NCBI GenBank assembly: GCA_963778185.1
Contig: CAVZTF010000003.1
Location: forward strand, 372,001 to 436,000
Reading direction: 5' to 3'
Source of the DNA: RPQJ01 sp963778185
GTDB taxonomy: Bacteria; Pseudomonadota; Gammaproteobacteria; Steroidobacterales; Steroidobacteraceae
Length of the DNA stretch: 64,000 bases
Shown here: one piece after another, positions 24,857 to 34,215 of the stretch
Numbering within the stretch: position 1 is the first letter of the stretch
How the letters are laid out: every line of letters begins with the position of its first letter
The notes under the pieces: model-generated
Databases searched by the model: none
Told to the model about the DNA's origin: nothing
The model's input: only the letters and a program-made list of their open reading frames with translations
Program-made: the position numbers and the translations under genes

Positions 24857-26317
24857 ATGAATGCGTCCATCCGCATCGCGATCATCGGCGCCGGACATTC
24901 CGGGATCTGCATGGGCATGAAGCTCAAGGCCGACGGTATCGACGACTTCGTGATCCTGGAGAAGGCCGCCACCCTGGGCGGCACCTGGCGCGACAACACG
25001 TACCCGGGGGCTTCCTGCGACGCGCCGTCGTTCCTCTACAGCTTCTCCTTCGCGCAGAAGACCGACTGGAGCCGACGCTTCGCCTGGCAGCCGGAGTTGC
25101 TCGCCTACTCCGCCGAGTGCGCGATCAACGCCGGGCTGCTGCCGCACTTTCGCTTTCGCACCGAAGTCACCGTGCTGCGCTTCGACGAGGCGCGCGATCG
25201 CTGGCGCCTCTCCTGCGCCGACGGGTCGACGATCGAGGCGCAATACGTCGTCACCGGCGTCGGTCAGCTGCATCGACCCGCGACGCCGTCGCTCGCCGGC
25301 CGGGAATGCTTCCGCGGCGCGCAGTTCCACTCGGCGCGGTGGGTTCACTCCGTCGACCTCACCGGCCAGCGCGTCGCCGTGATCGGCAACGCGGCGAGCG
25401 CGGTGCAGTTCGTGCCGCAGATCGCGCCGCAGGTGGCGCGGCTGACCATCTTCCAGCGCTCGGCCAACTGGCTGCTGCCGCGCAAGGACCGGCTCTACTC
25501 CCCGCGCCTGCATCGCAGGATGCAGCGCTGGCCCTGGCTCGCCCGGCTGCGGCACCAGTTCCAGTGGCTGTACTTCGGCGAGATGCAGCTGACGCCGCTC
25601 ATGAAGCAGGTGCGCCCGGTGCAGTGGGCGGCACGGCAGAAGGCGCTGCTGCACCTGCGCCGCCAGGTGCGCGATCCCGTGCTGCGCGCGAAACTCGTAC
25701 CGGACTACCCGATCGGCGCCAAGCGCGTGCTCTTCAACGACGACTACTATCCGGCCCTGAACCGCGGCAACGTGCGGCTCGTGACCGAGGTCATCGAGTC
25801 CATCGCGGCGAATGGCGTGCGGACGAAGGATGGCGAACTGCACGATGCCGACGTGATCATCTACGCCACCGGCTTCAAGGCCACCGAATTCCTGGCGCCG
25901 ATGGCGGTGACGGGGATGGGCGGCCGCACGCTGAGCGACGAATGGCGCCAGGGCGCTCACGCCTACCTCGGCGTCACGGTGAGCGGGTTCCCGAACTTCT
26001 TCATGCTCTATGGCCCCAACACCAACCTCGGGCACAACAGCATCCTGGTGATGATCGAGGCGCAGGCCGACTACGTCATCGACGCGCTGCGGCAGCTCGG
26101 CGAGCGCCGAGCCGGGCGCCTCGACGTCAAGCGCGAGGTCATGGATGACTACAACCGCACCCTGCAGCGCGATCTCGCCCGATCCGTGTGGGCCGCGAAC
26201 AAGGCCAGCTGGTACAAGCTCGCGGACGGGACCATCACCAACAACTGGCCGCACAGCACGATCCGCTACCGCAGACTCCTGCGGCGGGCGGACCTCGGCG
26301 CCTACGACATTCGCTGA
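24857..26317 (+). CDS. Flavin-containing monooxygenase, probable Baeyer-Villiger type
   Basis: 486 aa. FAD-binding IIGAGHSGICMGMKLK at the N terminus, GGTWRDNTYPGASCD, and a second Rossmann motif VAVIGNAASAVQFVP for NADPH. Between them FRGAQFHSARW matches the Baeyer-Villiger fingerprint FxGxxxHxxxW, with Val instead of the usual Pro/Asp next. It probably oxidises a ketone or aldehyde with O2 and NADPH; the substrate is unknown. The start lies 12 bases after mtgA, but a functional link is not apparent. Confidence 0.85.
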   Translation: MNASIRIAIIGAGHSGICMGMKLKADGIDDFVILEKAATLGGTWRDNTYPGASCDAPSFLYSFSFAQKTDWSRRFAWQPELLAYSAECAINAGLLPHFRFRTEVTVLRFDEARDRWRLSCADGSTIEAQYVVTGVGQLHRPATPSLAGRECFRGAQFHSARWVHSVDLTGQRVAVIGNAASAVQFVPQIAPQVARLTIFQRSANWLLPRKDRLYSPRLHRRMQRWPWLARLRHQFQWLYFGEMQLTPLMKQVRPVQWAARQKALLHLRRQVRDPVLRAKLVPDYPIGAKRVLFNDDYYPALNRGNVRLVTEVIESIAANGVRTKDGELHDADVIIYATGFKATEFLAPMAVTGMGGRTLSDEWRQGAHAYLGVTVSGFPNFFMLYGPNTNLGHNSILVMIEAQADYVIDALRQLGERRAGRLDVKREVMDDYNRTLQRDLARSVWAANKASWYKLADGTITNNWPHSTIRYRRLLRRADLGAYDIR

Positions 26318-26329
26318 CGGAGTCCGACC

Positions 26330-28012
26330 ATGAACGCTGCAACCCGTTGGATCGCCTGTGCGGCCCTGCTCGCCGTCGTCACAGCCGAGGCCGCGGCACA
26401 GGGTGCGTCGATCAGCGCCGAGCGCCTGTCGGAGGTCACGAAGACGCTCGCCTCCGACGAGTTCGAGGGCCGCGCACCCGGCTCGACGGGTGAGCGCAGG
26501 ACGGTCGAATACCTCGCCGCGCAGTTCCGGGCCGCCGGGCTGCAGCCTGGCGGTGATGACGGGGGATGGACGCAGGCGGTGCCGCTGGTGCGCACGCAGG
26601 TGCCCGGCGATGCGGCGATGAGCGTGACGGTCGGCGCCGAACGCCTGCCGCTGGTGCAGAACACAGACGTCGCGGCGCTCACGCTGCGGCCGGTGGATCG
26701 CGTGGTGGTGCAGGATGCGCCGCTCGTCTTCGTCGGCTACGGGGTTGCGGCCCCGGAGCGCGGCTGGGACGACTACAAGGGTGTGGACCTGCGCGGCAAG
26801 ATCGCCGTGTTCCTGGTCAACGACCCCGATTTCGAGGCGCAGCCCGGCGAACCCGTGCAGGGCCGATTCGGCGGTCGCGCCGCCACGTACTACGCGCGCT
26901 GGACCTACAAGTACGAGGAGGCCGCGCGTCGCGGCGCCGTGGGCGCGCTCATCGTCCACGAGACCCCGGGCGCGGGCTATGGGTGGAATACCTGCATTGC
27001 GCCGAATGGCGAGGGATTCGACATCGTTCGCGACGACCCGGCGAAGGACAAGCTGCTGGTGCAGGCCTGGCTGCATCGCGACACCGCCACGCGGCTTTTT
27101 GCGCGGGTCGGGCTCGACTTCGCAACCCTGAAGGCGCGGGCGCGCGACGCGGCTTTCCGACCCGTCACGCTCGCAGGCGCCACGTTTGCCGCGGATTACG
27201 CACTGGCGCATTCGCGCATCGAGAGCCAGAACGTCATCGGCATCCTGCCCGGGCGCCGCAGGCCCGACGAGACCGTCATGATCGCCGCGCACTGGGATGC
27301 CTACGGGATCGGCGAGCCGGACGCCACGGGCGACACGATCCGCCGCGGCGCCGCGGACGATGCGCTCGGAGTCGCCGGCGTGGTCGAGCTGGCGCGCGTG
27401 TTCGCGCAGGGGCCGCGGCCGCGACGCTCGCTGGTGTTCGCGGCGTGGACCGCCGAGGAGCGCGGACTGCTCGGCTCCGAGCACTATGCCGTGACCCCGC
27501 TGTACCCGCTCGGGACGACGGTGGCGAACTTCACGATCGACGTGCTGCAGACCGCCGGGCCGGCGCGTGACGTCGTGCTGGTCGGTGCCGGGCAGAACGA
27601 ACTCGACGCATACCTCGCGGGCGCCGCCGCCGCACAGGGTCGCACGATCACGCCCGACGCAAGGCCCGAGCGTGGTCTGGCGTTCCGCGCTGATCACTTT
27701 TCGCTGGCGAAGCGCGGCGTGCCCGCACTGCTGCTCATGGCCATCGGTGGTGGCGCCGACCTCGTGACGGGCGGCCGCGAGGCTGGCGACCGCTGGGTGA
27801 GCGACTACACCGCGCGCTGCTACCACCAGGCCTGCGATGCGTGGAGTGCGGACTGGGACCTGCGCGGCGCGGTGAGTGACGTTGCGCTCGTGTACGAAAT
27901 GGCACGCACGCTGGCCAATTCACGTGCGTGGCCCGAGTGGAACGAGGGTTCGGAATTCAAGGCCGTCCGGGAGCAGACGCGGCACCAGCGTCGCCGCCGC
28001 ACGACGCCCTGA
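26330..28012 (+). CDS. Secreted M28-family zinc metallopeptidase with PA domain
   Basis: 560 aa with signal peptide (AALLAVVTAEAAAQG). A PA-type insert lies at about residues 110-270. The M28 domain has metal ligands in AAHWDAYG, the bridging Asp in AADDALGVAG, the catalytic Glu pair in WTAEERGLLGSEHY and a late His in FRADHFSL. It is probably an aminopeptidase or glutamyl-type carboxypeptidase acting in the periplasm or outside. It starts 12 bases after the monooxygenase gene. Confidence 0.9.
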   Translation: MNAATRWIACAALLAVVTAEAAAQGASISAERLSEVTKTLASDEFEGRAPGSTGERRTVEYLAAQFRAAGLQPGGDDGGWTQAVPLVRTQVPGDAAMSVTVGAERLPLVQNTDVAALTLRPVDRVVVQDAPLVFVGYGVAAPERGWDDYKGVDLRGKIAVFLVNDPDFEAQPGEPVQGRFGGRAATYYARWTYKYEEAARRGAVGALIVHETPGAGYGWNTCIAPNGEGFDIVRDDPAKDKLLVQAWLHRDTATRLFARVGLDFATLKARARDAAFRPVTLAGATFAADYALAHSRIESQNVIGILPGRRRPDETVMIAAHWDAYGIGEPDATGDTIRRGAADDALGVAGVVELARVFAQGPRPRRSLVFAAWTAEERGLLGSEHYAVTPLYPLGTTVANFTIDVLQTAGPARDVVLVGAGQNELDAYLAGAAAAQGRTITPDARPERGLAFRADHFSLAKRGVPALLLMAIGGGADLVTGGREAGDRWVSDYTARCYHQACDAWSADWDLRGAVSDVALVYEMARTLANSRAWPEWNEGSEFKAVREQTRHQRRRRTTP

Positions 28013-28169
28013 ATCGCTTCTGAGGTCGCACAATCGCCGTATTGTTGCGCCTTCGCAACAGCGCCGCACGGAACTTCGACCGCCGCGAGCGCTCCAACGC
28101 GCAGGTGACCCATTTGGGTCGTCACAGGACGCGCCCGTTTTGGGTGCCGTTTCTCAATCAGGAGCTTAT

Positions 28170-28754
28170 ATGCGCTTCAAGACACTCTTCGCGTTGGCCG
28201 CCTCCACTGCCCTGCTGCCGTGCCTGGCCCAGGCCGAGGGACTCAGCTATTCCTACCTCGAGGGCGCCTACGTCAACACCGACATCGACGGGTTCAACGA
28301 CGAACTCGACGGCTTCGCCCTGCGCGGTTCGTTCGAGATCACGGACCAGGTGTTCATGTTCGCGGGCTACAGCAACCAGAGCACGTCGGTCGCCGGCACC
28401 GACCTTGACTTCGAGCAGATGGGCATCGGCGTGGGCTATGCCTGGCCCATCAGCACGACGGCCGACATCTACGGCCGGATCGGCTACGTCCAGGCCGAAG
28501 CCGATGCGGGCGGATTCGACATCGACGATGATGGTTACCGGCTGGGCGTCGGCCTGCGCGGTCGCGTCGCGGAGCAGTTCGAGCTCGAGGGCGCGCTGAA
28601 CTACACCGACCTGTCCGATTCCGGCGATGACACGAGCTTCGGCGTCGGCGGGCGGTGGTTCTTCACCGAGCAGTTCGCGCTCGGGCTCGAGGCCGAGTTC
28701 GGCGACGACGTCACGACCTACGGGGTCGGCGTGCGCTGGAACTTCGGCCAGTAA
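28170..28754 (+). CDS. Small outer membrane beta-barrel protein
   Basis: 194 aa; AGGAG at normal spacing before ATG 28170. Signal peptide MRFKTLFALAASTALLPCLAQA. The mature protein has eight or so alternating beta strands rich in Tyr, Gly and Asp (SYLEGAYVNTDIDGF through TYGVGVRWNFGQ) and ends in aromatic–Gly–Gln, as expected of a porin-like/OmpA-barrel family protein. Acidic surface loops suggest divalent cation contact. Function unknown. It is monocistronic with its own terminator. Confidence 0.82.
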   Translation: MRFKTLFALAASTALLPCLAQAEGLSYSYLEGAYVNTDIDGFNDELDGFALRGSFEITDQVFMFAGYSNQSTSVAGTDLDFEQMGIGVGYAWPISTTADIYGRIGYVQAEADAGGFDIDDDGYRLGVGLRGRVAEQFELEGALNYTDLSDSGDDTSFGVGGRWFFTEQFALGLEAEFGDDVTTYGVGVRWNFGQ

Positions 28755-28775
28755 TCGTCTCAGGTCCGCAGCGGA

Positions 28776-28811
28776 AGGGCCCGGGGTGCAAGCTCCGGGC
28801 TCTTTCGTTTT
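28776..28811 (+). terminator. Intrinsic terminator after the beta-barrel gene
   Basis: Nine-base arms (28776-28784 and 28795-28803, agggcccgg with ccgggctct, one G·T pair), a 10-base loop and a T-rich tail (tttcgttttct). It also separates this gene from the converging YciI gene. Confidence 0.8.
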
Positions 28812-29111
28812 CTATCTCACCGGAGTCGTGGCGGTCTCGCCGACCACCGTCATCCACGGCCGCACGCGCCATTCCGTGACCAGGCCGTTGGCCACGTAAG
28901 GGTCCGCCTCGACGAACTGCTCGGCCACCTTCGGCGAGCGGCCCTTGAAGAGGAACACGGCCTGGTCGGAGGGATCCGTCAACGCGCCGCCCAGCACCAT
29001 CTCGCCGCGCGCGGACGCGGCCCAGGCGAGCGCGAGGTGCTCGGCGCGGAATTCGCCGCGTCGCTCGAGGTAATCGGGGGAGAGCACGTAGACGAGCAGG
29101 TAGTGCTGCAT
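28812..29111 (-). CDS. YciI-like protein
   Basis: 99 aa from ATG 29111. Single ferredoxin-like alpha/beta domain: YLLVYVLSPDYLERRGEFRAEHLAL, GEMVLGGALTDPSDQAVFLF and ADPYVANGLVTEWRVRPW (shown here in parts) are typical of YciI, including the invariant His and Asp pair. The family's function is not settled. It begins 20 bases after menE on the same strand and could be the last gene of the men transcript. Confidence 0.88.
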   Translation of the reverse strand: MQHYLLVYVLSPDYLERRGEFRAEHLALAWAASARGEMVLGGALTDPSDQAVFLFKGRSPKVAEQFVEADPYVANGLVTEWRVRPWMTVVGETATTPVR

Positions 29112-29131
29112 GGTGTCACCTGTGGCGCAGG

Positions 29132-30607
29132 TCAGTATTGCGCTGGAATCCCGGGTAACCGCAGGCGCTGCAACTTGCCCGCGGCCGTGCGCGGCAACGC
29201 CGCAACGAAACGGAACTGCCGCGGCACCTTGTAACCTGCCAGGCGGGCGCGGCAAAAGGCCTCGAGCGTTGCTGCGTCCACGGACACGCCGGACCCGGTT
29301 ACGACCCAGGCGACGACGCGGGCGCCGAGATCCGGATCCGGCAGGCCGGCGACGCCGGCCTCGGCCACGTCCGGATGCTCGTCCAGCACGGCTTCCACCT
29401 CGGCCGGATACACGTTCTCGCCGCCCGTGACCACCAGGTCGTCCCGGCGGTCGATCACGTGCAGGCCGCCGTCTGCATCCAGATAGCCGATGTCGCCGGT
29501 GTGCAGCCAGCCGCCACGCAGCGCGCGGGCGGTCGCCACTGGATCGTTCAGGTAACCCTGCATGACGACTGGCCCGCGCACCAGTATCTCGCCCGGATCT
29601 CCCGCCGGAAGCGTCCGCTCGCCATCCGCGATGCGGATCTGCACGTCGCGCAGGGGCCGCACCGCCATCGCCCCCGGGGACCCACGCCGCAGCGGTGACG
29701 AAGTCGCAGCCTGCGAGCAGGATTCCGTGAGTCCGTAGGTCGTGCACACCGGATAACCGGAATCGAGCGCGCGCCGCAGCAGTCCGGGCGGAATCGCCGC
29801 GCCGCCAAGCAGGAGCACTTCGAGTCCGTCCGGGACCGGACGTCCCTCCCGAACCGCGAGCAGTCGCGACAGCATCGTCGGCACCAGTGACACACCTGCA
29901 ATGTCGCCGCGGTCGAGTGCATCGCTCACCGCGCTGGCCTCGAAGCGCGCATGCACGCGGACCGGACCGCCGAACAACGCGCTGCGCAACAGGATCGACA
30001 GGCCGCCGACGTGGAACAGCGGCATGCATGCGAGCCAGCGCTTGCCGACCACGGCTCCCAGCCGCTCCTCGGCACCTTCCGCGCTCGCCCGGAATGCTCC
30101 CCAACCCAGGCACGCGCCCTTGGCTCGTCCCGTCGTGCCGGAGGTGAAGAGCACCGCCAGCGTGGCGCCGTCCTCGATCGTCGCGCCAGGCAGCGCAGAC
30201 GCCGGCTCCGGCAGCGCATCGATATCGGGGGTCGCCTGCACGTCGAGGTCGGGGATCCGACGCGCGAGATCATCGAGACGCTCGTCGCCGGCCGCACCGA
30301 ACAGCGCGGTGACCCGGGCGTCGAGGAGTTGCTGCTCGAGTTCGCCCACCGTCAGGCGTGTGTTGAGCGGCAACACGGCGCGACCCGCGAACGCCACGGC
30401 GTGAAACCACGCGGCGAACTGCGCGCTCCCGGGCAGCAGCACCCCAAGCGGCGCATCACCGGGCGCGGCATTTGCGAGCAGGTACGCGGCGCCACGCCGC
30501 GCCCGCTCGGCGAGATCGGCGAACGTCCAGGTGCGCTCGTCGAACTCCAGCGCCGGCGCGACCGGAGAGAGCGCGGCGCGCTGCAGCAGCCAGTTGCGTT
30601 GCGTCAT
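29132..30607 (-). CDS. menE: o-Succinylbenzoate–CoA ligase
   Basis: 491 aa from ATG 30607, overlapping menC by four bases. Acyl-adenylating enzyme: ATP loop LFTSGTTGRAKGA, YGLTE, GWLHTGDIGYLD and the C-terminal Lys in RTAAGKLQR. Forms o-succinylbenzoyl-CoA in menaquinone synthesis. The assignment rests on the men operon context as well as on the fold. Confidence 0.95.
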   Translation of the reverse strand: MTQRNWLLQRAALSPVAPALEFDERTWTFADLAERARRGAAYLLANAAPGDAPLGVLLPGSAQFAAWFHAVAFAGRAVLPLNTRLTVGELEQQLLDARVTALFGAAGDERLDDLARRIPDLDVQATPDIDALPEPASALPGATIEDGATLAVLFTSGTTGRAKGACLGWGAFRASAEGAEERLGAVVGKRWLACMPLFHVGGLSILLRSALFGGPVRVHARFEASAVSDALDRGDIAGVSLVPTMLSRLLAVREGRPVPDGLEVLLLGGAAIPPGLLRRALDSGYPVCTTYGLTESCSQAATSSPLRRGSPGAMAVRPLRDVQIRIADGERTLPAGDPGEILVRGPVVMQGYLNDPVATARALRGGWLHTGDIGYLDADGGLHVIDRRDDLVVTGGENVYPAEVEAVLDEHPDVAEAGVAGLPDPDLGARVVAWVVTGSGVSVDAATLEAFCRARLAGYKVPRQFRFVAALPRTAAGKLQRLRLPGIPAQY

Positions 30608-31686
30608 GGCCGGATTCCGAGGCCAGGCGTGCGCGGGACCTCGCAGACACCGTCGCGGCATGCGACCGGCTGGGCGACGTCGCGCTCGAACAGGCCCTGC
30701 GTGACGAGGCCGTGCACCGCATCGGCGTCGGCCCAGGCCGCGGCGCAATGCAACGCATGGCGTGCGCCGACCGCGCTTTCGAAACTGTGGGTGAATACGA
30801 CCTCGCAGCCGGATTCTCGTGCACGTGCGGCCAATGCAAGCGCGCGCACCGGACCTCCGAGCGATGCGGGCTTCAAGACCACGACGTCCGCCGCCCCGGC
30901 TTCGATTACGCGTGCGGCCCCCGCCTCCGTCGCCACCGACTCGTCCGCCGCTATCCGCAGCGGCGAGGCGCGGCGCAATCTCGCCAGGGCGTCGATCGCA
31001 TCGGCAGGCAACGGCTGCTCCACATAAGCGAAATCGAACTCGGTCAGCGCCACGAGGGCCGCCAGCGCCTCGCTCTCGGTCCACGCGCCGTTCGCATCGC
31101 CGCGCAGCGCGACCCCCGGCCCGAGGCCCTCGCGGGCGGCGCGGGCGCGCACGACATCCTCGGCGAGGGCGGCTGCACCGAGCTTCAGCTTCGCCGCGCG
31201 GTGTCCCGCAGCACGCGCGCGGATCGCCTCCTCGAGCAGTGCATCGGGCGCCTCCTCCACCAGCAGCACGCTCGCCGGCACCTGGTGCAAGGCCGGCCCG
31301 CGGCCCACGCTGCCGCACTGGACCAGCACCTCGGCCAGCGGGCGCCGCAGGCGGCGCGATTCGAGATCCCACAACGCACCTTCGAGTGCCGCACGTGCCG
31401 CGGGCACCGACGCGAATTCCGTCGCGAGGAAATCCGTCCACTCGGCCGGCTCGCGATCCGCCGCGCCGAACCGCGGACCCGTCCGCCGGAGCACGTCGAG
31501 CGACTCGACCGCGGTCTCGGTGCCGAAGCCGGGCCAGGGTGCTGCCTCGCCATAGCCGGACAGGCCTTGCTCGTCCTGCAGTTCCAGGAGCACGCTCGAA
31601 CGCTCGGCGAACAGTCCCCGCGCGGTCCGCACCGGCCGCGCGAAGCGCAGGACGACTGCGCTTGCCCGGACCCCTCCGATCTTCAC
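30604..31686 (-). CDS. menC: o-Succinylbenzoate synthase
   Basis: 360 aa from GTG 31686, overlapping menA by four bases. Enolase-superfamily dehydratase: the catalytic Lys is in AAKLKLG, metal ligands are in LRGDANGAW, YVEQPLP and IAADESV, and the second Lys is in VVLKPASLGG. Converts SHCHC to o-succinylbenzoate. Confidence 0.95.
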   Translation of the reverse strand: MKIGGVRASAVVLRFARPVRTARGLFAERSSVLLELQDEQGLSGYGEAAPWPGFGTETAVESLDVLRRTGPRFGAADREPAEWTDFLATEFASVPAARAALEGALWDLESRRLRRPLAEVLVQCGSVGRGPALHQVPASVLLVEEAPDALLEEAIRARAAGHRAAKLKLGAAALAEDVVRARAAREGLGPGVALRGDANGAWTESEALAALVALTEFDFAYVEQPLPADAIDALARLRRASPLRIAADESVATEAGAARVIEAGAADVVVLKPASLGGPVRALALAARARESGCEVVFTHSFESAVGARHALHCAAAWADADAVHGLVTQGLFERDVAQPVACRDGVCEVPRTPGLGIRP

Positions 31687-32558
31687 AACGCCAGGCCCAG
31701 GGCGAACAGCAGCCCGAAGACGACCTCGAGCCGCGCCGTGCGCACCAGGCAACCGTTCAGCGCCAATCCACGCTCGTGCCGCATGCGGGCCACCAGCTGC
31801 AGGCCGAGCGGCAGGGAAAGCCAGGGCAGCAGCACCTGCACGCCCGCGAGGCTCCGCCACCACAGGAGGAGCGGAACTGCGTAGGCCGCGAGCAGCAGCA
31901 GGAAGTAGTACACGCGTGTCGCCGGGTCGCCGATGCGAACCGCGAGCGTGCGCTTGCCGGCGCGCGCGTCGGTCTCGATGTCGCGCAGGTTGTTGACCAC
32001 GAGGATGGCGGTCGCCAGCGCACCGATCGGAATGGAGGCGACGAGGGCGAGCCGCGACACGGTGTGCGCCTGCACGAAGTAGGTTCCGGCCACCGCGCCC
32101 ACGCCGAAGAACACGAACACGGCGAGGTCGCCGAGGCCGAGATAGCCGTAGGGACGCGGCCCACCCGTATACAGGTAAGCCGCGGCGATCGAGGCCAGGC
32201 CGAGCGCCAGCACGGGCCAGCCGGCCACGTAGGTGAGGTACAAGCCAGTGATCGTGGCCGCAGCGAAGGCGAGCCACATCGCGTGCTTCATCTGCTCGGG
32301 AGTGATCCAGCCCTGCTGTGTGGCCCGCTGCGGCCCGAGCCGGTCGGCGTTGTCCGCGCCTCGCTCAAAATCGAATACGTCGTTGGCGAAGTTCGCGCCG
32401 ACCTGCAGCAGCGAGGCACCGAGCAGCGCCGCGAGCGCCGGCCCCGGCGCGAACACGCCCTCCGCCCATGCGGCGCCCGCGCCGACGAACACCGGCGCCG
32501 CCGACGCCGTCAGCGTCGCCGGCCGGACCGCGAGCCACCAGGCGGACCGCCCGCTCAC
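31683..32558 (-). CDS. menA: 1,4-Dihydroxy-2-naphthoate polyprenyltransferase
   Basis: 291 aa from GTG 32558, overlapping menB by four bases. UbiA-family membrane prenyltransferase with eight or nine spans. The first Asp-rich motif is NDVFDFERGADNADRLGPQR, the second NNLRDIETDARAGKRTLAVR. Attaches the isoprenoid side chain to DHNA. Lying between menB and menC is unusual; in E. coli menA is elsewhere. Confidence 0.95.
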   Translation of the reverse strand: MSGRSAWWLAVRPATLTASAAPVFVGAGAAWAEGVFAPGPALAALLGASLLQVGANFANDVFDFERGADNADRLGPQRATQQGWITPEQMKHAMWLAFAAATITGLYLTYVAGWPVLALGLASIAAAYLYTGGPRPYGYLGLGDLAVFVFFGVGAVAGTYFVQAHTVSRLALVASIPIGALATAILVVNNLRDIETDARAGKRTLAVRIGDPATRVYYFLLLLAAYAVPLLLWWRSLAGVQVLLPWLSLPLGLQLVARMRHERGLALNGCLVRTARLEVVFGLLFALGLAL

Positions 32559-33370
32559 GGCCGCCAGGGAAAGCGCGAGAAATCGGGCATGCGCTTCTCG
32601 ACGTAGGCGTTGCGCCCTTCCTGAGCCTCCTCGGTCATGTAGTAGAGCTGCGTCGCATGGCCGGCCAGCTCCTGGATGCCCGCCTGCCCGTCGAGCTCCG
32701 CATTGAATGCGGCCTTCAGGCAACGTATCGCCATCGGACTGTGCTCCAGGATGCGACGCCCCCACGCGACCGCGGTAGGCTCGAGCTCGGCGAGCGGCAC
32801 GACCTTGTTCACGAGGCCCATTGCGAGAGCTTCGTGCGCGTCGTACTGCTCGCACAGGTACCAGATCTCGCGCGCCTTCTTCTGCCCCACCATTCGCGCG
32901 AGGTAGGACGAGCCGAAGCCCCCGTCGAACGAACCGACTCTCGGGCCCGTCTGCCCGAAGCGCGCGTTGTCGGCGGCGATCGTGAGATCGCAGACCACGT
33001 GCAGCACGTGCCCGCCGCCGATCGCATAGCCTGCGACCGCCGCGATGACGGGTTTCGGCAGGCTGCGGATCAGGCGCTGCAGGTCCAGCACGTTGAGGCG
33101 CGGCACGCCGTCGTCTCCCACGTAGCCCTCGTCGCCGCGGATGCGCTGGTCGCCGCCGGAGCAGAAGGCGAGGTCGCCCTCGCCCGTGAAGATGATCACG
33201 CCGATGGTCTGGTCCTCGCGCGCGCGCGAGAACGCGTCGATCAGCTCGAACAAGGTCTTCGGGCGGAAGGCGTTGCGCACCTCGGGACGGCAGATCGTGA
33301 TCTTCGCGAGGCCGCCGTCCGTCTCGAAGCGGATGTCCTCGTAGCTGCGAGCGTTCTTCCAATCAGTCAT
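32555..33370 (-). CDS. menB: 1,4-Dihydroxy-2-naphthoyl-CoA synthase
   Basis: 271 aa, crotonase fold. GEGDLAFCSGGDQRIRG, oxyanion-hole AGYAIGGGHVLHVVCDLTIA, and GPRVGSFDGGFGSSYLAR are diagnostic. Closes the second ring of DHNA-CoA. Overlaps menH by four bases at its start and menA at its end. Confidence 0.97.
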   Translation of the reverse strand: MTDWKNARSYEDIRFETDGGLAKITICRPEVRNAFRPKTLFELIDAFSRAREDQTIGVIIFTGEGDLAFCSGGDQRIRGDEGYVGDDGVPRLNVLDLQRLIRSLPKPVIAAVAGYAIGGGHVLHVVCDLTIAADNARFGQTGPRVGSFDGGFGSSYLARMVGQKKAREIWYLCEQYDAHEALAMGLVNKVVPLAELEPTAVAWGRRILEHSPMAIRCLKAAFNAELDGQAGIQELAGHATQLYYMTEEAQEGRNAYVEKRMPDFSRFPWRP

Positions 33371-34215
33371 GTAGCGTTCTCCTCGTGCGGAATCGGATAG
33401 TCATCGCACGCGGGCGACGACGCCCGGCGCAGGAAGTCTCGAACCGCGCTAACCAGGGCCTCGGGTTGTTCGAGGTGCACCGCGTGGCCGGCGTCCGCGA
33501 TCTCGCAGAGCTCGGCCCGCGGCAGGCGGCCGGCGAGGTCGCGCGCGGCCTCGACGAACTTGCGATCGAGCGCGCCCGCCACCAGCAAGGTCGGCGCCGT
33601 GATCCGCGGCAACTCGTCGAACAGCGCCGGCTGCGCTCCGGGTCCGAGGGCACGCAGGCAGGCGGCCAGGCCGGGCGCACTGTGGGTCAGGCGCTCGCGG
33701 CGTGCCTGCGCGAGAAACCGTGGCCCGAGACGCCTCTGCGTGGCGAAAAGCGGTTGTGCCATCCATTCGTCGACGAATGCCTCGACGCCATGTTCCTCGA
33801 TGCGGCGGGCGAGCGTCTCGTCCGCGTGCCGCCGTGCCTCGCGCTCGGCCGCATCGGCGATTCCCGCGCGCGCGGCGATCAGCACCAGCGCGGCGACGCG
33901 TCCGGGATGCCGTGCAGCGCAGCCGAGTGCCAGCCGGGCGCCCATCGAATAGCCGAACCAATGAGCCCGCTCGTGGCCAGCCGCGACCAGGGTTGCGACG
34001 AGGTGGTCGACGCAGTCGTCGAATCCGTACCTGTCCGTTCCGCCTGGCATCGACGACGGGCCATGCCCGGGAAGGTCGGGCGCGATGATGTCGTATTCCC
34101 GCTCGAGGGCCCGCGCCACGGTCGCCATGCTGCGGCCGCTGCCCGTGAACCCGTGCAGCAGCATCAGCGCGGGACCGCGGCCATGCCGTTCGAAACGCAG
34201 CGGGGTTCCTTTCAC
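33367..34215 (-). CDS. menH: SHCHC synthase (MenH)
   Basis: 282 aa from GTG 34215. Alpha/beta hydrolase fold with LLHGFTGSG, the nucleophile Ser in HWFGYSMGARLAL, Asp in VAGALDRKF and His in IADAGHAVHLEQP. Removes pyruvate from SEPHCHC. Identity is supported by its place between menD and menB; four-base overlaps on both sides. Confidence 0.92.
   Translation of the reverse strand: MKGTPLRFERHGRGPALMLLHGFTGSGRSMATVARALEREYDIIAPDLPGHGPSSMPGGTDRYGFDDCVDHLVATLVAAGHERAHWFGYSMGARLALGCAARHPGRVAALVLIAARAGIADAAEREARRHADETLARRIEEHGVEAFVDEWMAQPLFATQRRLGPRFLAQARRERLTHSAPGLAACLRALGPGAQPALFDELPRITAPTLLVAGALDRKFVEAARDLAGRLPRAELCEIADAGHAVHLEQPEALVSAVRDFLRRASSPACDDYPIPHEENAT

Noticed and set aside
23960..27826. 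1288-codon minus-strand open frame across mtgA, the monooxygenase and the peptidase
   Set aside because: It covers three well-supported plus-strand genes and shows no recognisable domain; explained by codon bias.
28107..28120. Short inverted repeat before the beta-barrel gene as an operator
   Set aside because: Arms are only six bases and it is one of many such chance repeats; no regulator is nearby.
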